Assembly: GCA_005877705.1 (NCBI GenBank)
Contig: VBNY01000155.1
Coordinates: 1 to 10,465, forward strand
Length of the DNA: 10,465 bases
Origin: Gammaproteobacteria bacterium
Lineage (GTDB): Bacteria; Pseudomonadota; Gammaproteobacteria; Steroidobacterales; Steroidobacteraceae
Direction of reading: 5' to 3'
Both the position numbers and the translations under genes were made by a program. Every line of letters starts with the position of its first letter. The first letter of the stretch is position 1. Shown piece by piece: positions 1 through 6,582 of the stretch. The notes under the pieces are model-generated. The model did not search any database. It saw nothing but the letters and a program-made list of their open reading frames with translations, and had not been told where the DNA came from.

Positions 1-399
1 AAGCTGCTGTCGACGGATACCGAGGTGCCGCTGAACTTCATGCTGCGCGCGCCGCACACCGACGTGCATGGCCGCATCATCTCCGTGATCGACGGCACGA
101 CGCTCATCGGTCAATACCAGATCGTCGTCATCAATCGCGGTAAGCGCTACGGGCTCGACGCCGGCAGCGTCCTGGCAATCGACCAAGCGGGGGCGGTTGT
201 CCGTGACATCTATGGCGGGGGGCGCGGCATCACCCGCACGCTCGGCGACTTGGGCACTTCGCTCGCTCCCAAGGTGAGATTGCCGGATGAGCGCGCGGGC
301 ACGCTGCTCGTGTTCAAGTCGTTCGACAGGCTGAGCTACGGGCTGATCGTGGGAGCCTCCGACACGATTCACGTGGCGGACCTCGTCCATAATCCTTGA
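1..399 (+). CDS. LysM peptidoglycan-binding domain protein, 3' end (partial)
   Basis: The frame is open from the first base of the window and ends with TGA at 397-399, so only about 132 C-terminal residues are visible and the start lies upstream. The visible part contains the stretches GRIISVIDG, IGQYQIVVINRG, GLDAGSVLAI and LPDERAGTLLVFKSFDRLSYGL. These are typical of the conserved C-terminal region of the LysM-domain proteins encoded just upstream of dprA in many gammaproteobacteria. The LysM module and any signal peptide would be in the missing 5' part, so the cell-wall role rests on family resemblance and on the position next to dprA. The protein is expected in the periplasm, bound to peptidoglycan. 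A GTG at position 25 is in frame but only internal. The 84 bases to dprA show no convincing terminator. Confidence 0.75.
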   Translation, partial: KLLSTDTEVPLNFMLRAPHTDVHGRIISVIDGTTLIGQYQIVVINRGKRYGLDAGSVLAIDQAGAVVRDIYGGGRGITRTLGDLGTSLAPKVRLPDERAGTLLVFKSFDRLSYGLIVGASDTIHVADLVHNP

Positions 400-483
400 A
401 TGATTGGCTGAAATGGGCTGCGGCGTGACTTTCCCCCGCGAGTAGCATGCCGGTTGCTCTAAGAGCGACTGCCCGCGAACAGC

Positions 484-1647
484 ATGCCGGTTCCGGCGAG
501 CCAGCCTAGCCGGCGTTGGTTATCTGCGCGCGGATGTCTATTCTGCCGCGCTATGGAAGCGACCGCAGTCCGCGCAGTGTTGGCCAGAGCGCCGGGCCTC
601 AAGGCACAGCACCTGCCCTCACTCATTTCTGCCGCGCAAGGCGAGATTCAGCGCATTTGCGAAGCCCGCGCGCTGCGCCAGGCCGAGATTCCGGCCGCCA
701 CGCGCCAATTCCTGCTGTCGCCCGACGAGAGCGCGCTGCGCGCGGACCTCGAATGGCTTCAAACGAGCGGCGCGCAGGTCATTCTGTGCGGCGAGGCAGG
801 CTATCCGCCGCTGCTGGCGCAGACAACAGGCGCGCCGCCCGTACTGTTCGTGCTGGGATCCGTCGAGGCCTTGAGGTCGGCGCAGCTCGCGATGGTCGGC
901 TCCCGCAGCCCGACTCCCGCCGGACGTGCAACTGCGCGTGAGTTCGCCGCGTGGTTCGCGCGGACCGGTCTCACCGTCACGAGCGGGCTCGCCGTTGGCA
1001 TCGACGCCGCGAGCCATGAGGGCGCGCTGCTCGCTGGCGGGGTCACCGTGGCGGTGTTCGGTACGGGCCTCGACCGGGTCTATCCACCGGAAAATACCGG
1101 TCTCGCCACGCGCATTCGCGAGTGCGGCGCGCTCGTGTCGGAATTTCCACCTGGCACGCGTCCGTTGCGATCGAACTTTCCGCGCCGCAACCGGCTCATC
1201 AGCGGGCTGTCGCTCGGCACGCTGGTGGTGGAGGCTGCGCGCGAGAGCGGCTCGCTGATCACGGCACGCTTCGCCGCGGAACAGGGGCGCGAAGTGTTCG
1301 CGATCCCCGGCTCGATCCATAGCCCGGTCTCGCGCGGCTGCCATCAATTGATCCGCGACGGTGCCAAGCTCGTCGAGGAGGCCGCGGACGTTCTTTCCGA
1401 GCTGAATATTTCCCTTACCGCAGAAGGACTTACCACGAAGGCAGCCGCCGCTGACAGCCCCCCTGTCATGGACAAGGAGTATGAAATGCTGTTAGATGCC
1501 CTGGGCTTTGAACCCGCGACCATCGATGTGCTCGTCGCACGGACCGGGCTGCCGGGTGAGTCGATCGCATCGATGTTGCTGATTCTCGAGCTCGAAGGCC
1601 GCGTGGCAGCCCTGCCCGGCGGCCGTTATGGCCGCATGCCCACATGA
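484..1647 (+). CDS. dprA: DNA-processing protein DprA
   Basis: DprA binds incoming single-stranded DNA during natural transformation and loads RecA on it in the cytoplasm. The 387-residue product has the Rossmann-like core of the family: GSR at residues 139-141, SGLAVGID at 167-174, the signature FPRRNRLISGLS at 232-243, and EAARESGSLITA at 250-261. A C-terminal winged-helix segment (DprA_WH type) covers about residues 331-384. The start is uncertain. ATG 484 has no clear ribosome binding site, and the domain resembles relatives only from about residue 24, where another in-frame ATG (553) gives a product beginning MEATAVRAVLARAPGL. The N-terminal SAM-like region is weakly conserved. The gene ends 4 bases before the likely smg start, so the two are probably co-transcribed and translationally coupled. 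Identity is secure; competence of this organism is not shown by the gene alone, since dprA is widespread. Confidence 0.95.
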   Translation: MPVPASQPSRRWLSARGCLFCRAMEATAVRAVLARAPGLKAQHLPSLISAAQGEIQRICEARALRQAEIPAATRQFLLSPDESALRADLEWLQTSGAQVILCGEAGYPPLLAQTTGAPPVLFVLGSVEALRSAQLAMVGSRSPTPAGRATAREFAAWFARTGLTVTSGLAVGIDAASHEGALLAGGVTVAVFGTGLDRVYPPENTGLATRIRECGALVSEFPPGTRPLRSNFPRRNRLISGLSLGTLVVEAARESGSLITARFAAEQGREVFAIPGSIHSPVSRGCHQLIRDGAKLVEEAADVLSELNISLTAEGLTTKAAAADSPPVMDKEYEMLLDALGFEPATIDVLVARTGLPGESIASMLLILELEGRVAALPGGRYGRMPT

Positions 1648-1651
1648 TCAC

Positions 1652-2146
1652 ATGATCACCGGTAGCGTTCTCGACATCCTGATCTACGTCTTCGACCGCT
1701 ACATGCTCACGGAGGTGGCGGAAGTGCCCGAACGCGCGCATCTGGTGCGCGATCTCGAGCGCGCCGGTTTCGCTCAGGTGAATGTCGAGCGCGCGCTCGA
1801 CTGGCTGGCGGATCTCGCCTGCGACCGGGATCGGCCGCCCCTGCCGGTGTCGGTAAGTGACGCGGGCAAGGGACCCGCCGTGCGCGTTTTTTCGGACTGC
1901 GAGCTCGCGCGCCTCTCGACCGAGTGCCGCGGGTTCCTGGTTACGCTCGAGCGCCTCGGTATTCTCTCGCCGCAGCAGCGTGAGATCGTGATCGAGCGCA
2001 TGCTGGCGCTCGATGCCGACGAGCTCGACACGGAGCAGCTCAAGTGGGTCGTGCTCATGGTGCTGTCGAGCCAGCCGGGGCAGGAGGTGGCGTTCGAGAT
2101 GCTGGAAGATCTGGTGTCCGGTGGGCACTCCAACACCCCGCACTGA
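1652..2146 (+). CDS. smg: Smg family protein (DUF494)
   Basis: This is a 164-residue protein of the Smg/DUF494 family, whose molecular role is not established. It is regularly encoded next to dprA. Family-typical stretches are VLDILIYVFDRYM near the N-terminus, CRGFLVTLERLGIL in the middle, REIVIERMLALD, and LKWVVLMVLSSQPG near the C-terminus. The length is close to the roughly 157 residues of the E. coli protein. I chose ATG 1652 because family members begin a few residues before the VLD(I/V)L motif; an in-frame ATG at 1628 would add eight residues (MAACPHDH) and overlap dprA. No Shine-Dalgarno stands out, so translation is probably coupled to termination of dprA at 1647. No membrane segment or signal peptide is visible, so it is expected to be cytoplasmic. 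An intrinsic terminator follows 31 bases after the stop. Confidence 0.93.
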   Translation: MITGSVLDILIYVFDRYMLTEVAEVPERAHLVRDLERAGFAQVNVERALDWLADLACDRDRPPLPVSVSDAGKGPAVRVFSDCELARLSTECRGFLVTLERLGILSPQQREIVIERMLALDADELDTEQLKWVVLMVLSSQPGQEVAFEMLEDLVSGGHSNTPH

Positions 2147-2177
2147 GATGGCCGGCCTCTGGGGGCAAGATTGCGGT

Positions 2178-2204
2178 CCGCGGCTCGTCCGCGGTTTTTT
2201 GTTT
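2178..2204 (+). terminator. Rho-independent terminator after smg
   Basis: The arms CCGCGG at 2178-2183 and CCGCGG at 2189-2194 can pair around a 5-base loop (CTCGT), giving an all-GC 6-bp stem. Six T (2195-2200), then G and TTT, follow at once. This lies between the smg stop and the topA start and would separate the dprA–smg transcript from topA, implying that topA has its own promoter. I cannot pick that promoter confidently in the 26 bases that remain. Confidence 0.8.
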
Positions 2205-2230
2205 ATGGCTGAGGGATTTCCAGGGAAGCA

Positions 2231-2875
2231 ATGGCAGACAATCTGGTCATAGTCGAATCGCCCGCCAAGGCGAAGACCATCAAGAAATACCTCGGTAAGG
2301 ATTTCGACGTGCTCGCCTCCTACGGGCACGTGCGCGATCTCGTGCCCAAGGAAGGCGCCGTCGATCCGGACAACGGCTACGCCATGAAATACCAGGTGCT
2401 CGAGAAGAACGAGCGCCACGTCGAGACGATCGCGCGCACCCTGCGCAAGTCCAAGGCGCTGTATCTGGCGACCGACCCGGATCGCGAGGGTGAGGCGATC
2501 GCCTGGCACCTGAGCGAGATTCTGAAGTCGCGCGGCGATCTCGACGGCAAGGCCGTCCACCGCGTCGTGTTCTACGAGATCACGCGCAACGCCATCCGCG
2601 CCGCCGTAGGGCAGCCGCGGCGCCTGTCGCTCGAGCTCGTGAACGCGCAGCAGGCGCGGCGTGCGCTCGACTATCTGGTCGGCTTCAATCTCTCGCCGCT
2701 GTTATGGAAGAAGGTGCGCCGCGGGCTGTCGGCCGGGCGCGTGCAGAGCCCGGCGCTGCGCATGATCTGCGAGCGCGAGGAAGAGATCGCGGCGTTCGTT
2801 GCTCAGGAATACTGGACCATCGACGGCGAAGGCTCCCACAGCGCGCAGGCCTTCCCGCTCAAGCTCAGCGAGTGA
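2231..2875 (+). CDS. topA: DNA topoisomerase I, N-terminal part (gene interrupted)
   Basis: Type IA topoisomerase that relaxes negative supercoils. This frame gives 214 residues and then a TGA at 2873-2875, against 750-870 for a whole TopA. It carries the TOPRIM domain: NLVIVESPAKAKTI with the acid E9, and the DxDxE motif TDPDREGEA with D82, D84 and E86. The start of the next domain follows, including GLSAGRVQSPALR at about residues 177-189 and the strand EYWTIDGEG. The start ATG 2231 is supported by the canonical N-terminus (E9 numbers as in E. coli) and by AGGGA at 2222-2226. The frame stops after FPLKLSE, in the middle of a conserved region, and homology resumes in the +1 frame. The catalytic tyrosine is absent from this part, so it could not cut DNA alone. 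Either the real gene is intact and this sequence has an error, or the locus is mutated. Gene identity is very sure; a functional product from this reading is not. Confidence 0.9.
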   Translation: MADNLVIVESPAKAKTIKKYLGKDFDVLASYGHVRDLVPKEGAVDPDNGYAMKYQVLEKNERHVETIARTLRKSKALYLATDPDREGEAIAWHLSEILKSRGDLDGKAVHRVVFYEITRNAIRAAVGQPRRLSLELVNAQQARRALDYLVGFNLSPLLWKKVRRGLSAGRVQSPALRMICEREEEIAAFVAQEYWTIDGEGSHSAQAFPLKLSE

Positions 2876-4775
2876 GGCGCAGGCGCGCGAGGTCGAGCGC
2901 GCGATCGAGGCGGGCGCGCGCGCCGCGGCGGCCGGCGCCGGCGAAGGTCTGGGGCAACTGCGCGTCCTCGCGATCGACCGCAAGCAGCGCCGGCGTCATC
3001 CCGCCCCGCCGTTCACGACCTCGACGCTGCAGCAGGAAGCGGCGCGCAAGCTCGGGTTCAACGCGCGGCGAACCATGCGCCTCGCGCAGCAACTCTACGA
3101 GGGCCTCGACATTGGCGAGGGCAGCGTCGGGCTCATCACGTATATGCGCACCGACTCCGTGTCGCTCGCGGCCGAGGCCATCAACGAAATCCGCGAGGTC
3201 GCAGGCAAGTTGTACGGCAAGGACGAAGTCGCCGAAGAGCCGCGCATCTACAAGACGAAGTCGAAGAATGCGCAGGAGGCGCACGAGGCCATACGTCCGA
3301 CCTCGGCGGCGATTACACCCGCCGGCGTCGAAGGCAAGATCGACGGTGACCTTTATCGGCTGTACGCGCTGATCTGGAAGCGCGCGGTCGCATCTCAGAT
3401 GAGCCACGCCCTGTTCGACACCGTCGCGGTCGATATGCTCGCCGGCCCGGACGGACCCGAGCGGCACCTGCTGCGCGCGAACGGCTCGACGCTGGTCAAG
3501 GCCGGTTACATGTCCGTGTACCAGGAAGGCACGGACGACACCAAGGCCGACGAGACCGACCATGTGTTGCCGCCGATGCAGGAAGGCGACACCGTCACCT
3601 TGCTCGCGCTGCGCCCCGAGCAGCATTTCACGGAACCGCCGCCACGGTATTCGGAAGCCTCCCTCGTGAAGGCGCTCGAAGAGCACGGCATCGGCCGGCC
3701 TTCGACCTATGCCACGATCATCTCGACTTTGCAGGATCGCGAGTACGTCGAGATGGACAACCGGCGCTTCGTGCCGACGGACATCGGCAAGATCGTCAAC
3801 CGCTTCCTGACACACCACTTCCATCGTTACGTGGAGTACGGCTTCACGGCGGCGATGGAGGACGAGCTCGACGCGGTCTCACGCGGCGAGGAGGAGTGGA
3901 CTACCCCGCTCGACAAGTTCTGGAAGCCGTTCATCCATCAGGTCGAAAAGATCGAGAAGAACGTCACGCGCGAGCAGGTCGCGCAGGCGCGTGAGCTCGG
4001 CAAGGACCCCGCCACAGGCAAGCCGGTCACGGTGCGCATGGGCCGTTACGGGCCGTTCGTGCAGATCGGCACCAAGGACGACGAGGAGAAGCCGCGGTTC
4101 GCGGGGCTCAGAGCCGGCCAGAAGATGGATGCGGTCACGCTCGCGGACGCGATGGAGCTGTTCAAGCTGCCGCGTACCCTCGGGCAGACGCCGGACGGCG
4201 AGCCGGTGATGGCCAACGTCGGCCGGTTCGGTCCTTACGTGAAGTACGGCAGCAAGTACGTCTCGCTCAAGGAGGACGATCCGTACACGGTGACGCTCGA
4301 GCGCGCGTTCGAAGTCATCCGCCTGAAGCAGGAGGCGGACGCGAACCGCATCATCCAGGAATTCAGCGCCGAGGGCATTCAGGTGCTGAATGGCCGCTAC
4401 GGCCCCTATGTCACCGACGGCAAGAAGAACGCCAAGATCCCCAAGGACCGCGATCCGAAGTCGCTGACGCTGGAGGAATGCCGCACCCTGATCGAGCAGG
4501 CGCCCGTGCGCACGGGCGGCCGCTTCGGTCGTGGCAAGCGCGCGGCGCGTGCGGTCGCGCCTGAGGCGCCGCCGAGCGCGACACCTTCGGACCCCGCGGC
4601 GCCGGCAAGTCACCCGCCGGCGCCGGCCAAGCGCTTGACGTCCAAAGCCGCGGTCCGTGACGGTCGCAAGGCGCGCGGCGCAGCGGCTGTGAAGCCGTTG
4701 GGAAGAAAGCTCCCGTCACGCAAGCCGCAGACGGCTCCCAAGGGCGTTGCACGTCGGACACGTGGAGTCAAATAG
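2799..4775 (+). CDS. topA: DNA topoisomerase I, catalytic and C-terminal part (gene interrupted)
   Basis: This is the remainder of topA in the +1 frame. ATG 2799 is only the first in-frame ATG: bases 2799 to about 2873 are the N-terminal part read out of frame, and TopA homology starts near 2874 (SEAQAREVERA). Visible are APPFTTSTLQQEAARKLGF, the active-site motif GLITYMRTDS with the catalytic tyrosine at 3141-3143, KNAQEAHEAIRPT, HFTEPPPRYSEASLVK and HGIGRPSTYATIIST. The C-terminus has three short repeats, GRYGPF (about 4044), GRFGPY (about 4221) and GRYGPY (about 4392), of the Toprim_Crpt type. A roughly 80-residue Ala/Pro/Lys/Arg-rich tail starts near 4527 and probably binds nucleic acid. 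There are no four-cysteine zinc ribbons as in E. coli TopA. No ribosome binding site supports independent initiation, so this is best read as the second half of one damaged or mis-sequenced gene. Confidence 0.9.
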   Translation: MLRNTGPSTAKAPTARRPSRSSSASEAQAREVERAIEAGARAAAAGAGEGLGQLRVLAIDRKQRRRHPAPPFTTSTLQQEAARKLGFNARRTMRLAQQLYEGLDIGEGSVGLITYMRTDSVSLAAEAINEIREVAGKLYGKDEVAEEPRIYKTKSKNAQEAHEAIRPTSAAITPAGVEGKIDGDLYRLYALIWKRAVASQMSHALFDTVAVDMLAGPDGPERHLLRANGSTLVKAGYMSVYQEGTDDTKADETDHVLPPMQEGDTVTLLALRPEQHFTEPPPRYSEASLVKALEEHGIGRPSTYATIISTLQDREYVEMDNRRFVPTDIGKIVNRFLTHHFHRYVEYGFTAAMEDELDAVSRGEEEWTTPLDKFWKPFIHQVEKIEKNVTREQVAQARELGKDPATGKPVTVRMGRYGPFVQIGTKDDEEKPRFAGLRAGQKMDAVTLADAMELFKLPRTLGQTPDGEPVMANVGRFGPYVKYGSKYVSLKEDDPYTVTLERAFEVIRLKQEADANRIIQEFSAEGIQVLNGRYGPYVTDGKKNAKIPKDRDPKSLTLEECRTLIEQAPVRTGGRFGRGKRAARAVAPEAPPSATPSDPAAPASHPPAPAKRLTSKAAVRDGRKARGAAAVKPLGRKLPSRKPQTAPKGVARRTRGVK

Positions 4776-4799
4776 CGAACGCGGCTCGTCGATGCCGCG

Positions 4800-5651
4800 A
4801 TGAAGTATCGGCACACTTTCCATGCGGGCAACTTTGCCGACCTGCACAAGCACGTTACGCTGCTTGCCCTGCTGGCGGCGCTCAAGCGCAAGGACAAGGG
4901 CTTTCTCTACCTGGAGACGCACGCCGGCCGAGGCGCCTACGATCTGTCGAACCCTACCGCGGAGACCGCCGCCGGCATCGGGCGATTCTGCGCGGCCGCG
5001 CACAGCGCCGCGGAGCTTCGGCAGTACGCGGCCCTCCTCGCGCAGCTCAGGGCTCAACACGGTAACCCGCGCTTCTATCCCGGCTCTCCGGTGCTCGCGG
5101 TGCACGAGTTGCGGCCGCAGGATCGCGCCGTGTTCATCGAGCTGGCGCCCGCCGAAGCGCGGGCGCTCGAGCATGCGCTCGACCCCGCGGCCGATGCCAA
5201 CGCGCGCTTGCGCCTCGAGCGCGGCGACGGCTTCGAGCGGCTGCGCGCCTGGCTGCCGCCGCCGCAGCGGCGCGGGTTGACGTTCATCGACCCGCCATAC
5301 GAGGAGACGATGCGGGATTTCGAGCGCGTGACCGCGGCGATTGTCGAGGCGTTGCGCAGGTTCCGCACCGGCATCATCGCGGCGTGGTATCCGATCAAGG
5401 ACGAGCGCGAGATCGCGGCCTGGCGCGCCGGCGTTGCGCGCCGCATCGACTGTGAGACGCTCGCGAGCGAGTTATGGCTGTATCCGCGCGATTCGCGCGT
5501 ATCGCTCAACGGCTCCGGAATGCTGATCGTGAACCCGCCTTATCTGCTTGCCGAGCGCATGCACGTGTGGTTGCCCGAGCTGCAACGCCAGCTCGATGTT
5601 GGACACGAGGGGGGCACCAGCATCCAGATAGCGCCTGCCGGCGCATCTTGA
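4800..5651 (+). CDS. rlmJ: 23S rRNA (adenine(2030)-N6)-methyltransferase RlmJ
   Basis: RlmJ transfers a methyl group from S-adenosylmethionine to N6 of A2030 in 23S rRNA. The 283-residue product starts with the hallmark KYRHTFHAGNFADLHKH. It then has FLYLETHAGRGAYDL (residues 35-49, SAM-binding region), RFYPGSPVLA (91-100) and the catalytic motif DPPY at 164-167; D164 has the same number as in the E. coli enzyme. WYPIKDE and GSGMLIVNPPYLL lie further on. ATG 4800 fits the family N-terminus exactly, but no Shine-Dalgarno is seen. A three-codon frame (ATG 4792, stop 4801-4803) overlaps the start. The gene begins 24 bases after topA and probably shares its transcript. In E. coli this gene sits with prlC and gor, which here lie just downstream of aroE. 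The last 15 or so residues are poorly conserved. Confidence 0.95.
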   Translation: MKYRHTFHAGNFADLHKHVTLLALLAALKRKDKGFLYLETHAGRGAYDLSNPTAETAAGIGRFCAAAHSAAELRQYAALLAQLRAQHGNPRFYPGSPVLAVHELRPQDRAVFIELAPAEARALEHALDPAADANARLRLERGDGFERLRAWLPPPQRRGLTFIDPPYEETMRDFERVTAAIVEALRRFRTGIIAAWYPIKDEREIAAWRAGVARRIDCETLASELWLYPRDSRVSLNGSGMLIVNPPYLLAERMHVWLPELQRQLDVGHEGGTSIQIAPAGAS

Positions 5652-5685
5652 GGCAACGACATGTGCGGCGGCTCGGTGAGCGGGA

Positions 5686-5691
5686 TAGAAT
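5686..5691 (+). promoter_or_regulatory. Possible -10 element upstream of aroE
   Basis: TAGAAT ends 6 bases before the aroE ATG (5698). It matches the sigma70 -10 consensus TATAAT in five of six positions and stands out in GC-rich surroundings. No good -35 hexamer is seen at 16-18 bases upstream. If used, transcription would begin at or very near the ATG, giving a leaderless aroE mRNA, which fits the lack of a Shine-Dalgarno. This is inference from one short motif. Confidence 0.3.
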
Positions 5692-5697
5692 CCGCCG

Positions 5698-6582
5698 ATG
5701 CCCGCTGCTTCCCACCCGTCGAGTGGCTCGGTCGACCAGTACGGGGTCGTCGGCCACCCGATTGCGCACAGCTGGTCGCCGTTCATCCATGGCCTGTTCG
5801 CGCGCGAGACTGGCGAGTCGATGAGCTACCGGCTGTACGACTTCACGGCCGAGGAGTTCGCGCAGCGCGTGCGCGAGTTCTTCCGCCAGGGCGGCCGGGG
5901 GCTCAACGTGACGCTGCCTCACAAGGTTGCGGCGCTGCAGCTCGCACAGGACCTCACCGCCCGGGCCGCGCACGCCGCCGCCGTCAACACGCTGGCGCTG
6001 TGCAACGACGGCACGCTCCTCGGTGACAACACTGACGGGACCGGGCTCATGCGCGACCTGTGCGACAACCTCGGCATCGTCGTCACCCAACGTCGCGTGT
6101 TGATCATCGGCGCCGGGGGCGCCGCACGCGGGGTGCTCGCGCCGCTGCTGACGCTGCAGCCCTCCGAGACAGTCATCGCCAACCGCACGCCCGAGCGTGC
6201 GCAGTCGCTGGCCGCGGCATTTGCAAAGTTAGGCGTCGTCAGCGCTGTTGGCCTGGAGCACATCCCCGGCGGGGCATTCGATCTCCTCATCAACGCTACC
6301 GCCGCCAGCCTGAGCGGCGAGATCCCGGCCGTCCCCGCGACGGTTCTCGGCCCGCAGACGGTCTGTTATGACATGGCTTACGGCAAAGGCGATACGGCGT
6401 TCGTACGCTGGGCGCTCGAGCACGGCTGCACCCGCGCCGTGCAAGGTTGGGGGATGTTGGTGGAGCAGGCCGCCGAGTCATTCCGCATCTGGCGCGGCAT
6501 GCGCCCGTCCACCGCCCCGGTGTTGGCCGCCCTGCGCCAGCATCAGCGCAACGTGACGAGCTCCTCCGCGATGGTGGGATGA
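5698..6582 (+). CDS. aroE: Shikimate dehydrogenase (NADP+)
   Basis: AroE reduces 3-dehydroshikimate to shikimate with NADPH, in the cytoplasmic pathway to chorismate and aromatic amino acids. Motifs run in the expected order over 294 residues: YGVVGHPIAHSWSP (substrate serines S25 and S27), NVTLPHK with catalytic K76, AVNTL, DNTDGTG with catalytic D113, the nucleotide loop GAGGAA at 138-143, NRT at 162-164 (typical of NADP specificity), INATAAS, and GWGMLVEQAAESF with Q257. The start ATG 5698 places the first β-strand about 13 residues in; no Shine-Dalgarno is present and a -10-like TAGAAT is adjacent. The last 13 residues or so, after LAALRQH, lie beyond the usual end of the fold. They are encoded in the 40 bp that overlap the 3' end of gor on the other strand. 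Confidence 0.96.
   Translation: MPAASHPSSGSVDQYGVVGHPIAHSWSPFIHGLFARETGESMSYRLYDFTAEEFAQRVREFFRQGGRGLNVTLPHKVAALQLAQDLTARAAHAAAVNTLALCNDGTLLGDNTDGTGLMRDLCDNLGIVVTQRRVLIIGAGGAARGVLAPLLTLQPSETVIANRTPERAQSLAAAFAKLGVVSAVGLEHIPGGAFDLLINATAASLSGEIPAVPATVLGPQTVCYDMAYGKGDTAFVRWALEHGCTRAVQGWGMLVEQAAESFRIWRGMRPSTAPVLAALRQHQRNVTSSSAMVG

Noticed and set aside
456..466. Small palindrome GCTCT-A-AGAGC upstream of dprA
   Set aside because: Five-base arms are too short to separate from chance, and no promoter is recognisable next to it.
400..483. Search for a terminator or promoter between the LysM gene and dprA
   Set aside because: No stem with a T-tract and no paired -35/-10 hexamers were found; the genes may simply be co-transcribed.
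1466..2560. A 364-codon open frame on the minus strand across dprA, smg and topA
   Set aside because: It crosses three genes and a terminator on the other strand and shows only shadow-type composition.
2867..2877. Programmed +1 frameshift at GAG TGA in topA, like the release factor 2 gene
   Set aside because: There is no CTT-TGA-C type slippery site and no Shine-Dalgarno-like stimulator just upstream. A +1 slip would still leave about a dozen conserved residues missing, so deletion or sequence error explains the data better.
2865..3824. A 319-codon minus-strand frame opposite the second half of topA
   Set aside because: It is an antisense shadow; the plus strand carries the conserved catalytic core of TopA.
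4792..4803. Three-codon frame ATG CCG CGA TGA whose stop overlaps the rlmJ ATG
   Set aside because: It has no ribosome binding site, and such minimal frames arise by chance; it is noted only as a possible coupling element.
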